A stretch of DNA of 64,000 bases. Origin: Kitasatospora sp040298565. Its GTDB lineage: Bacteria > Actinomycetota > Actinomycetes > Streptomycetales > Streptomycetaceae. The position numbers and the translations under genes were made by a program. This document shows positions 1-7,464 of this stretch, piece after piece (the first letter of the stretch is position 1; the number at the start of each line of letters is the position of its first letter). The notes under the pieces were generated by a model. That model saw nothing but the letters and a program-made list of their open reading frames with translations, had not been told where the DNA came from and searched no databases. The DNA is taken from NCBI RefSeq assembly GCF_040298565.1, contig NZ_JBEPAK010000003.1, positions 38,703-102,702 of the forward strand. Reading direction: 5' to 3'.

Positions 1-652
1 CGAGTTCGCGGGGGCGGCTGACCATCGGCCAGTGGCCCGAGTCGAGGTCCACGAACGCGAGGCGGCCGGCGCGAGCGAGCTCGGGGCTCGCACCGGCGGC
101 GATCCACTCCTCCGCCTGGGCAGGGGCGAACTCGGGGCAGACGAGCACGACGGGGACGTCGAAGCGGCGCTCGTCGGTCAGCCGCACGACTCCCCTGGCG
201 ACCGCCTCAGGGACGGGAACCGCCGTGGACGCGATGCGGTCGCGGGTCTGCTGGTCCAGATCGGCGGAGTCCGCGCCCTCGAAGGGACCCCAGCCCGGGA
301 AGGGCACGGCCCCGTCCACGACCGGGAAGTGATCGGCATAGGGCCGCCCGTCGGCGGCGGGGAAGCCGCCGACCAGCGCGACCTTGGCCACCCTCTCCGG
401 CCGCCGGTCGGCGGCCAGCCAGGCCAGCGTCGAGGCGGCGGAGTGCCCCACCACCAGCGGCTTTCCGGGAGCCGCGTCCACCGCCGCGAGCACGGCTTCC
501 AGCTGGTCGTCAAGCGTCGCGGAGGCGATGCCGTCGCCCTGGCCCGGGAGGGTGAGCGGCACGGGGCGGTGGCCGAGCGCGGTGAGCTCCGGCACGACGT
601 CGTCCCAGACGGATCCGTCGAGCCACAAACCGGCGATGAGCAGGATGTCCAC
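1..652 (-). CDS. alpha/beta hydrolase, C-terminus cut by window edge
   Basis: Read leftward from a GTG at 652 (reverse complement) as VDILLIAGLWLDGSVWDDVV and on to the window edge. The nucleophile elbow GHSAAS lies near residue 72, and a conserved GHWPM near the edge would hold the catalytic His, so nearly all of the fold is present. Small esterase/lipase-like hydrolases of this kind act on short esters or lactones in the cytoplasm; the substrate cannot be told. There is no signal peptide. It is the third gene of a leftward set behind the StyA-like monooxygenase and the type II thioesterase, about 170 bp downstream of the former with a 20-bp tandem repeat between, so cotranscription is likely but not certain. 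The GTG start is supported by a purine-rich CTCCGGGAGAA stretch just upstream. Confidence 0.75.
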   Translation of the reverse strand, partial: MDILLIAGLWLDGSVWDDVVPELTALGHRPVPLTLPGQGDGIASATLDDQLEAVLAAVDAAPGKPLVVGHSAASTLAWLAADRRPERVAKVALVGGFPAADGRPYADHFPVVDGAVPFPGWGPFEGADSADLDQQTRDRIASTAVPVPEAVARGVVRLTDERRFDVPVVLVCPEFAPAQAEEWIAAGASPELARAGRLAFVDLDSGHWPMVSRPREL

Positions 653-764
653 GGTGGTTCTCCCGGAGAGGAGTCGGATCTGGTGGCCGGCACGCTACCG
701 GGCGGCTCTGACACCGGGTCATGGCCTGGGTCCGCGTTCCGACCCGACCCGGCGGACCCACGCG

Positions 765-884
765 GTCACCGCACCGGGCGAAGCGTCACCACACCGACCA
801 ACGGGTCACCGAACCGGCCGACGGGTCACCACGCCGGCCGACGGGTCACCGAACCGGCCGACGAGCCACCGCGCTGGCCGGCGA
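765..884. repeat. 20-bp tandem repeat, about six units
   Basis: Units beginning GTCACC recur at 765, 785, 805, 825, 845 and, degenerate, 865, each 20 bp (type GTCACCGAACCGGCCGACGG). The array lies between the hydrolase and the monooxygenase and supplies the last codons of the monooxygenase (the SVTRRPAW end), so the repeat has grown across its stop-codon region. Confidence 0.85.
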
Positions 885-2112
885 CCGATGAGAGGTACGC
901 GGCGGTGAGCTCGGGCGTGGCCAGCCAGGCGGCGTGGTCGCTCGGCTCGGCGTAGGTGTTGGCCAGCCGGCGGGCGACCTGCTCGTGGTCGGCGGCGGCC
1001 GCGAAGACCCCGTGCAGGTGCTCCGGCACGGTCAGCATCGAGGCCGTGAACTCCACGGCGTGCCGGGCGTGTTGCTGCCAGAACCGCTCGGCGGTGCGGC
1101 ACATCCAGTCCGCCGTGTACGGGGCGTCGCCGTGCTCGACGATCGCCCGCCGGTACGCCTCCGCCGCGCGGGCCGCGCCGTTGGCGCCCTGGCCGGTGAT
1201 CGGGTCGTTGACGACCACGGCGTCACCGAGGCCGAGCACGTGGACGGCGTCGACGCCCGTCCCGAGCTCCGCCACCGGGCGGCGCACGGTGGGGGTCACC
1301 GCGCCGTGGAGTCCGGCCCCGGCATCGGTCGGCTCGGCCTCCTGCCAGAGCTCCGCCTCCCAGGGCAGGTACTCGGCCAGCAGCTCGCGGACACGGGCCA
1401 GTTGGACGTCGGGCGCCGGGCCGTCGCCGAACGCGTCCAGCGGTCCGCCGGGCAGCGCCTCCCACAGCAGGATGTCGCAGGGGCCGGAGAGCGTCAGGGC
1501 CGGCTGCAGGTACAGCTCACCGAGGCCGGGCAGGGCGTGCATCCGCGCCCTGGGCCCGGCGGACGGGTCCGCCGAACCCACGCCGTGCGCGTAGAGGCAG
1601 GACAGCGCGCGCTGCGGCCGGTCGAAGGGCGACCGTGCGGCGTGCCGTTCGAAGATCCCGGCCAGGTCCCCGCGCCCGACCGCGACCACGGTCAGCTCGT
1701 GCCGTCGGGCCAGCTGGTGCAGGCCGGCGCGGTCCAGCGAGCCGTACTCGACCCGGCCGCCGCGCTCCTCGAGCAGTTCCAGCCAGCGGGCCAGCTTGAT
1801 CCGCTGGTCCACCGACTGGCCCGGCTCGTCCAGCGTCATGGTGAACTCCAGCGCCCTGGTGGCCGGCGGCGCCGCGAGCACCGCGTCCACCGCGGAGACG
1901 GCGGGCGCCTCGCGCGCCCACAGGTCCAGCCCGGCGGCCGCTTCGATCCGCAGCGCCGGGCCGAACAGCACCTGGGTGGACAGCACCCGCCCGCGGCGCA
2001 CCTGTTCCGGGGTGCGCTCGGCCACCAGCGTCACGGCGTACCCGTCGGCCACCAGCCCGAGCGCGAGCTGCAGGCCGGCCTGGCCCGCTCCGACGACGGC
2101 GATCCGGCGCAT
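826..2112 (-). CDS. StyA-like FAD-dependent styrene/indole monooxygenase
   Basis: 428 residues from an ATG at 2112. The N-terminus is a Rossmann FAD-binding motif, VVGAGQAGLQLALGL, followed by VTLVAERTPEQVRRGR; a second FAD signature, NDPITGQGANGAARA, lies near residue 300. This is the pattern of the epoxidase component of two-component styrene/indole monooxygenases (group E), which take reduced FAD from a separate reductase and oxygenate aromatic alkenes or indoles. No StyB-like flavin reductase is in the window, so a general cellular reductase must serve, or the partner lies beyond the left edge. It is 61 bp behind the type II thioesterase, a pairing that suggests tailoring in a natural-product pathway. 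The C-terminal residues come from a 20-bp tandem repeat and are probably not part of the fold. Confidence 0.82.
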   Translation of the reverse strand: MRRIAVVGAGQAGLQLALGLVADGYAVTLVAERTPEQVRRGRVLSTQVLFGPALRIEAAAGLDLWAREAPAVSAVDAVLAAPPATRALEFTMTLDEPGQSVDQRIKLARWLELLEERGGRVEYGSLDRAGLHQLARRHELTVVAVGRGDLAGIFERHAARSPFDRPQRALSCLYAHGVGSADPSAGPRARMHALPGLGELYLQPALTLSGPCDILLWEALPGGPLDAFGDGPAPDVQLARVRELLAEYLPWEAELWQEAEPTDAGAGLHGAVTPTVRRPVAELGTGVDAVHVLGLGDAVVVNDPITGQGANGAARAAEAYRRAIVEHGDAPYTADWMCRTAERFWQQHARHAVEFTASMLTVPEHLHGVFAAAADHEQVARRLANTYAEPSDHAAWLATPELTAAYLSSVAGQRGGSSAGSVTRRPAW

Positions 2113-2173
2113 GGCGGCCTCCCACGTGGTCTGCTGGCGGGCCGGACCGACCGATGGCCCGCCAGCAGGCACC

Positions 2174-2968
2174 CTAGTCGAGCGGTCGGACAGTGGACAG
2201 GGGACGAACGGGCGTCTCACCGCCCAGGTGGTCCGCGACCAACCGCACCACGGCCTCGACCTGGTCCGCCACATAGAAGTGCCCGCCCGGGAAGACCCGC
2301 AGGTCGAAGCCGCCGGTGGTGTGCCGCTCCCACTGCGCGACCTGATCGACCGTCGCGTTGCCGTCGCTCTCCCCCACCAGCCCGATGATCGGCTGCGGCA
2401 CGACGGCGTCCGGCGCGGCGCGGTACGTCTCGATCGCGGTGTAGTCGGCCCGCAGCGCCGGCAGGATCAGCTCGCGCAGCGCGGGAATGGTGAGGATCCG
2501 CTCGTCCGTCCCGCCGAGCCGCACGATCTCCCGGAGCATGCCGTCGTCCGACAGCCGGTGGATCTCGCTGTCCCGGGGCAGCGAGGGCGCGCGCCCCGCC
2601 GACACGAACAGCCGCTCCGGCCCGGCCAGGCCGTCCCGGGCGAAGCAGCGGGCCACCTCGAAGGCGACGGCCGCACCCATGCTGTGCCCGAAGAGGGTCA
2701 GCGGCCGGTCCGACCACTCCCTCAGCTCCCGGTAGGCCTGCTCGGCCAGCTCCGGCACCGAGTCGATCGTCGGCTCCGCGTAGCGGTTCTGCCGCCCCGG
2801 GTACTGGACGGTGAGCACGTCGGCGTGCGGCGCGAGCGCGTTGGCGTGGTCCAGGTAGTAGCTGGCGGAGCCGCCTGCGTGCGGGAAGATCACCACCCGG
2901 GCGGGCGCGGAGTCGGACGGGTTGAACCGACGGAACCAGGGGTTGTCGACGGCGGCGCTGCTGGGCAT
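2174..2968 (-). CDS. type II thioesterase (NRPS/PKS editing)
   Basis: 264 residues from ATG 2968 (MPSSAAVDNPWFRRF), preceded by GGAGAGAGG; a longer in-frame extension runs into repeat DNA and is rejected. The fold signature is complete: FPHAGGSASYY near 29-38 (oxyanion region), nucleophile GHSMGA with Ser96, an Asp in GESDGNATVDQ, and a His in PGGHFYVAD. Such stand-alone thioesterases clear misprimed or stalled acyl groups from carrier proteins of NRPS or PKS lines. The nearest carrier protein in the window is in the Pls-type synthetase 21 kb away, so its client is more likely to lie to the left. First gene of the leftward thioesterase-monooxygenase-hydrolase set. Confidence 0.88.
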   Translation of the reverse strand: MPSSAAVDNPWFRRFNPSDSAPARVVIFPHAGGSASYYLDHANALAPHADVLTVQYPGRQNRYAEPTIDSVPELAEQAYRELREWSDRPLTLFGHSMGAAVAFEVARCFARDGLAGPERLFVSAGRAPSLPRDSEIHRLSDDGMLREIVRLGGTDERILTIPALRELILPALRADYTAIETYRAAPDAVVPQPIIGLVGESDGNATVDQVAQWERHTTGGFDLRVFPGGHFYVADQVEAVVRLVADHLGGETPVRPLSTVRPLD

Positions 2969-3061
2969 GCGGGGTGTGACCTCTCTCCGTGACGGAACCT
3001 GCCGCCCCCAGTCTCGCAGTGCGCTCGCCCGGCCGGCGCCGACGGCGGCGATCTCCGGCCT

Positions 3062-3185
3062 GTCGGTGCGCCGGTGCGCCGGTACGCCGGTACGCCGGTA
3101 CGCCGGTGCGCCTGTGCGTCGGTGCGCCTGTGCGTCAGCTCGTCGGTGTGTCAGTACGCCGGTGCGTTGGTCAGTGCGCCGGTGC
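3062..3185. repeat. 8-bp tandem repeat upstream of thioesterase
   Basis: About 14 imperfect copies of an 8-bp unit of the type GGTGCGCC/GGTACGCC between two divergent genes. It codes for nothing convincing. It sits in the region where promoters for both the thioesterase and the esterase would be expected, so copy number could affect their spacing. Confidence 0.8.
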
Positions 3186-3272
3186 CGGAATTCGGTTGCG
3201 AGGGACGGGGACACCCGGAAGGGCCTGCATCGCACGCGAACACCGCACTACCTCCCGGGGCCACTCACCGCC

Positions 3273-4770
3273 ATGGACACCATCGTCGTCAACACCCTCC
3301 ACGGACCGGTTCGCGGCCGCTTCCGGGACGGCATCGCGTCGTTCCTCGGCGTCCGCTACGCCGCTCCCCCGTTCGGCCCGGACCGGATGCGTGCGCCCCG
3401 GCCGCCCGAGCCCTGGAGCGAGGTGCGTGACGCCCTGCGGCCCGGTCCGGCGGCGCCCCAACCGGGTTACGGTCCGGCCATGGCCGGTCTGCTCCTCCCC
3501 GCCGGGGAACAGGGCGAGGACTGTCTGAACCTCAACGTCTGGACGCCCTCCGCACACCGCTCGCAGGCCGGACTGCCCGTCATGGTGTGGATCCACGGCG
3601 GCGCGTTCCGCAACGGGTCCGGTTCGCTGCCGACGTACGACGGCTCCGCGTTCGCCCGCGACGGCGTCGTCTGCGTGACCCTCAACTACCGTCTGGGGCC
3701 CGAGGGTTTCCTCCTCCTGCCCGACGGCACGGCGAACCTCGGGCTGCTGGACCAGATCGCCGCCCTGGAGTGGGTGCGCGACAACATCGCCGAGTTCGGC
3801 GGGAATCCGGACAACGTGACGGTGTTCGGCCAGTCAGCCGGGGCGATCAGCATCACCGCCCTCATGGCCATGCCCCGCGCCGAAGGCCTCTTCCACCGGG
3901 CCATCACCCAGAGCGGCGCCGGGCACCACGCCCACTCCCCCGCGACCGCGCGCCTCCTCACCGAGCGCCTCGCCGAACTCGCCGGTGTGGAGTGCACCAC
4001 CCCTGGCCGCCGTCTCACCGCAGGATCTGATCGCCGCTGACGCCCTGCTCGCGCAGGAGATCGCCCGTAGCACCGACCCGGGCCGCTGGGGCGAGTCCGC
4101 GGGCGGGGGCACCACCGTCCTGCCCGTCTTCGGGACGCAGAGCCTGCCCGAACGACCCGTCGACGCGGTCGCCGCGGGCGCGGGCCGTCATCTCGACCTG
4201 CTCACGGGCGTCACCAGCGAGGAGTTCCGACTCTTCCTGGTGCCGCTCGGCATGGCCGACCGCATCGACGACACCTTCCTGTACGGCTTCCTCGCCGCCC
4301 TCGGACTCGACCCCGCCGCCGCGCGGACGCGCTACGCCGCCTCCCGGCCGCAGGCCGGTGCCGCCGACCTGTTCTCCGCGGTGATGACCGACCACGGCTA
4401 CCGGATACCCGCCCTCCGGATCGCCGAGGCGCGCGCCCTCCACGGCGCCGACACCTACGTCTACGAGTTCGCGCAGCCCTCCCCCGTGCTGGACGGCGTT
4501 CTCGGCGCCTGCCACATGGCCGAGCTCGGATACCTGTTCGCCGGCGGCTCCGACCCGCTCGCGGACCCGGCGCACCATCCGAAGCTGTCCGAGACCGTCC
4601 GAGCCGCCTGGACGTCCTTCGCCCGCGACGGGCGACCCCGCCACCGAGGGCTGCCGTCCTGGCCCGCCTACCTTCCTGACCGGGAGGTGCTGCGGCTGAC
4701 GGCCGACGCACCGGCGGTGGTCCGGGATCCGCGGCGGGACGAACGCCTCCTCTGGGACGGACTCCGCTGA
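3273..4770 (+). pseudogene. type-B carboxylesterase, broken by one frameshift
   Basis: Starts at ATG 3273 (MDTIVVNTLHGPVRGRF). The first frame runs about 245 residues with WIHGGAF, LNYRLGPEGF and the nucleophile elbow GQSAGA (GESAGA is usual), then falls into a stop at 4040. The rest of the family (LTGVTSEEFRLF, ACHMAELGYLF with the catalytic His, C-terminal RDGRPRH) continues in the next frame to 4770. The change of frame is at the C4 run at 4000-4003: removing one C joins ...VECTT to LAAVSPQDLIAAD without loss, giving about 500 residues, normal for the family. As sequenced it would yield only the N-terminal half, which lacks the catalytic His and is expected to be inactive. A sequencing error cannot be excluded. 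Confidence 0.85.
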
Positions 4771-4907
4771 GCAGGCGGCCGGCCGACGGGCCCCGACGGG
4801 ACGCGTTCCCGCGGGGCCCGGGTCCTGGCCGCAGTGTCCGCACCGTGGCTTGTCGCCCGCCCGGGCCGACCGCACGGGCCACGGGTGCGTGCGCCCCGCG
4901 GTGGAGG

Positions 4908-5687
4908 TCAGCCGAACCGAACCCCCACGGCGCGCGACCGGGAGACCCCGTCCAGCAACAGGACCGACACCGCCTCCGGCGTCGGGTGGGGCACCGGCGC
5001 AGCTGCACGCGTACGCACGGCCGGCAGCGCAGGTGTCAGCGCGGGCGCCACCGGAGGGGGCAGGGTCGGCCCGTCCGACCGCACGTGGCCCGTGAAGGCC
5101 CTCGACAACCGCTCCAGACCACGCCGATGGCGGGCGAACACCCGTACCGAGGCGTGCCGCCCGCGCGCCCGCTGGCCCTCGATCGCGGTCATGGCGCCGA
5201 CGTCCAGCAGCACCAGGTGCAGCTCTCGCCCCCGGCGACCGGCCTCCGACGCGAGCCATCGCCGCATCCACGCACGGCTACCGCAGTCGTGCACCAGCAA
5301 CGGCCCGCCCCGCCGGACCGACCTGCGCAGCAACCGGAAGTGCTCCCACCGCGCCCACGGCCGGTACACCCCGTACGGCAACCACGCGGGCATCACCGCC
5401 TCGCAGGCCTCGTGCACCGCCCGCGGGTCCACCACCGGGGCGCCGCACGCCTCACCGGGCCGGCCCCCGGACCAGCGCCGCAGCAAGGTGCTCTTCCCGG
5501 CCCCCGGCAGCCCCGACACCACCACCACGGCGTCAGCCGGGTACGCCACGACGAACTCCGCCCCGTCCGCGCCCCGTAGATCCACCACCCCGTCCGGAGC
5601 CAGCACCGCAGTCACCGTGCCACCCACCGCTCCCCCGTCCACCGCTCCCCCGTCCACCGCTCCCCCGTCTACCGCTTGGCCGCGCAC
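4908..5687 (-). CDS. P-loop NTPase / kinase-like protein
   Basis: Up to 259 residues. A Walker A motif, VVVVSGLPGAGKSTLLRRW, sits near residue 60; LLVHDCGSRAWMRRWL and LHLVLLDV follow as in small ATP-binding kinases (zeta-toxin or gluconate-kinase-like P-loop folds). The substrate is unknown. The first 20 residues are the repeat AVDGGAVDGGAVDGGAVGG, encoded by a 15-bp tandem repeat at about 5618-5675, and no good ribosome binding site precedes GTG 5687; a GTG at 5615 (VTAVLAPDG) is a plausible true start that would leave the repeat in the leader. The Pro/Ala-rich stretch near residues 208-236 is probably disordered. It stands alone between the esterase and a small membrane-protein gene. Confidence 0.7.
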   Translation of the reverse strand: MRGQAVDGGAVDGGAVDGGAVGGTVTAVLAPDGVVDLRGADGAEFVVAYPADAVVVVSGLPGAGKSTLLRRWSGGRPGEACGAPVVDPRAVHEACEAVMPAWLPYGVYRPWARWEHFRLLRRSVRRGGPLLVHDCGSRAWMRRWLASEAGRRGRELHLVLLDVGAMTAIEGQRARGRHASVRVFARHRRGLERLSRAFTGHVRSDGPTLPPPVAPALTPALPAVRTRAAAPVPHPTPEAVSVLLLDGVSRSRAVGVRFG

Positions 5688-6037
5688 CGATGTGCCCGCG
5701 CATCGATCGCCCGCCCAGCGCTTCCGCGCTGCGCCCGACGGGGAACCCTAACAACGCGCCGCCCCCGGCCGGTCCGCCGCCACCCGGGGCGGGCCCGGAC
5801 GGGGCGCCGCACGGCAGGCGGCGGCGGGTCCCGTACCGGGCGCGGGGTCGGGTCGCGGCCGTCGCCGGGGCGCGCGAAGGGGCGTGACGCGCCCCCATGA
5901 TGCTTCGAGCGCCCGCGCGGGCGACCTCTCGCGCGGCGGTCGCCGGGAAGAACCGACCGTGGGCACTCGACCGTGCGAGCCGAACTGCCGATACACCTCC
6001 GGCGGCGTTCCCTCGCACTGCCTCCAGGAGGCACATC
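5688..6037. other. GC-rich intergenic stretch, no gene seen
   Basis: 350 bp of very GC-rich sequence between two divergent genes. Open frames here are short and of arginine/proline-rich composition typical of non-coding high-GC DNA. No hairpin or repeat stands out. It must hold the promoter of the small gene at 6038. Confidence 0.5.
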
Positions 6038-6217
6038 TTGACCTGGCTACGCATCCTCACCGCACTGGGCATCCTGGCCGTGGCAGCCAGTGCCGTGCTC
6101 GTCTTCGCCCGCTGCACCGCCCCATCCCACGGCGACCGCGACGGGGCCGCGCCTCCCGACCTCCGGAGGGACGCCGAGAACAGCGGCCTCTTCCAGCGGA
6201 TGGGCGGCGACGGCTGA
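6038..6217 (+). CDS. 59-residue single-helix membrane protein
   Basis: TTG start at 6038, chosen because a full AGGAGG lies six bases upstream (6026-6031). The product MTWLRILTALGILAVAASAV begins with one hydrophobic helix (residues 3-24), has a Cys at residue 27 and then a short charged tail (DRDGAAPPDLRRDAENSGLF). The Cys follows FAR rather than a classical lipobox, so lipidation is doubtful. Function unknown. It converges on the ABC ATPase gene, with only 6 bp between their ends. The larger frame reading upstream of the TTG lacks a ribosome binding site and looks non-coding. Confidence 0.62.
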   Translation: MTWLRILTALGILAVAASAVLVFARCTAPSHGDRDGAAPPDLRRDAENSGLFQRMGGDG

Positions 6218-6223
6218 GCGCCG

Positions 6224-7213
6224 TCAGTGACCGGCGACGTCGTCCGGCCGGACCTCGATGTGGTCGGCGGCGAGGTCGACCGCCACCCGGTGCTCCATGC
6301 CGAGCGCCTCCAGGAACTTGACGGGCAGCTGCACCCGCCCGGTGCGGTCCAGCATCACGTACTCGCGCTCGTTGACCGACTCCTCCCCGTGCTCGTCCGT
6401 CACCGTGCGGCGCAGCACCTCGCTGCTGGTCCGTCCGTCCCGGATGGCGACCGTGCGGCGCACCTCACCGGCCACCATCGGGTCGTGGGTGACGATGACG
6501 ACGGTGGCACCGAGCTCCCGGTTGACGGTGCGGAAGGCGTCGAAGATCACCGCGCCGGTCTCCGAGTCGAGCTCGCCGGTCGGCTCGTCGGCGAGCAGCA
6601 CGGGCGGGTTGTTGGCCATCGCCACCGCGATGGCAACCCGCTGCTGCTGGCCTCCGGAGAGCTCGCCGGGCCGCCGGTGGGCGAGGTCCCCGATCTCCAG
6701 GGCCTCCATCAACTCGGCCACGCGGGCGGCCTGCCGCCTCGATCCCCCGGCTCCGGAGCGACGACCGCGCAGCTGCATCGGCAGGGCGATGTTCTCGGCC
6801 GCGGTCAGGAACGGCAGCAGGTTCCGGGCGGTCTGCTGCCAGATGAAGCCGACCACCTCGCGCCGGTAGCGCAGCCGCTCCTTGGCGGACATCTCGAGCA
6901 GGTCGCAGCCCGCCACGGTGGCGGTGCCGGCGGTCGGCACGTCCAGCCCGGCGAGGATGGTGAGCAGGGTGGACTTCCCGCTGCCGGACGCGCCGACCAG
7001 GGCGACCAGGTCGCCCTGTCGGATGGTCAGTTCCAGGCCTTGGAGCGCCTGGACCTCGATGCCCTCGGCGCTGAAGATCCGGACCAGCCGATCGCAGACG
7101 ATGGCCGCGCCCTCCGCGTGGGCCGTGGGCGAGGCGGCGGCGAGCGCCCGCTGCCGGAGCTCCTGCAGGCTGGGGGCCTCGACCGTCGGCCGCTCCTGGT
7201 GGCTGGTGTTCAC
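6224..7213 (-). CDS. MacB/LolD-type ABC ATPase with AbrB-like C-terminal domain
   Basis: 329 residues, GTG start at 7213 whose first bases overlap the stop of the preceding small ORF. The ATPase core is complete: Walker A GASGSGKST near 78-86, LSGGQQQRVAIAVAM signature, Walker B LLADEPTGELD, H-loop VTHD. This subfamily energises FtsX-like permeases. After the core, residues about 284-325 (MLDRTGRVQLPVKFLEALGM then RVAVDLAADHIEVRPD) match the swapped-hairpin AbrB/SpoVT fold normally used to bind DNA or to dimerise. The domain may sense or fix the ATPase dimer, or bind DNA; this is inference. It is the last gene of the leftward permease-permease-ATPase operon. Confidence 0.88.
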   Translation of the reverse strand: MNTSHQERPTVEAPSLQELRQRALAAASPTAHAEGAAIVCDRLVRIFSAEGIEVQALQGLELTIRQGDLVALVGASGSGKSTLLTILAGLDVPTAGTATVAGCDLLEMSAKERLRYRREVVGFIWQQTARNLLPFLTAAENIALPMQLRGRRSGAGGSRRQAARVAELMEALEIGDLAHRRPGELSGGQQQRVAIAVAMANNPPVLLADEPTGELDSETGAVIFDAFRTVNRELGATVVIVTHDPMVAGEVRRTVAIRDGRTSSEVLRRTVTDEHGEESVNEREYVMLDRTGRVQLPVKFLEALGMEHRVAVDLAADHIEVRPDDVAGH

Positions 7214-7464
7214 CGTTGGTCTCCTGACTCGGCTGTCTGGATTGTCCGGGCCGTCCGGACGGTCCCGGCTGGTCGGCCTGTCTCAGCTGTCCTGACGGTC
7301 GTGCGGATCCGGCTGGTCCGGCTGGTCCGGCCGATCCCGATGGCCCGGCCGGCCCGGCTGATCGTGCCGGTGCGGCCCGTACAGCGGGTACTGCCGGTCC
7401 CGGCCGCCCATCGGCTCCCGGTGGCCCGCGCCGTCAAGGCCCCTGCGGCCCGCCGGGGCGTCAT
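7210..7464 (-). CDS. 84-residue low-complexity ORF coupled on both sides
   Basis: ATG 7464 overlaps the permease stop (ATGA), and its own TGA overlaps the GTG start of the ATPase (GTGA). The product is rich in Thr, Arg and Gly (for example GRTSRTSRIRTTVRTAET), with short sequence repeats on the DNA level (TCCGGCTGG runs near 7310-7325). Composition argues against a folded protein. The exact overlaps suggest that translation through it couples permease and ATPase synthesis, or that a decayed repeat insertion opened a linker between two genes once directly overlapping. Confidence 0.4.
   Translation of the reverse strand: MTPRRAAGALTARATGSRWAAGTGSTRCTGRTGTISRAGRAIGIGRTSRTSRIRTTVRTAETGRPAGTVRTARTIQTAESGDQR

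Noticed and set aside
934..2388. Plus-strand frame of about 480 codons opposite the StyA-like gene
   Set aside because: Antisense shadow; the minus strand carries both FAD motifs.
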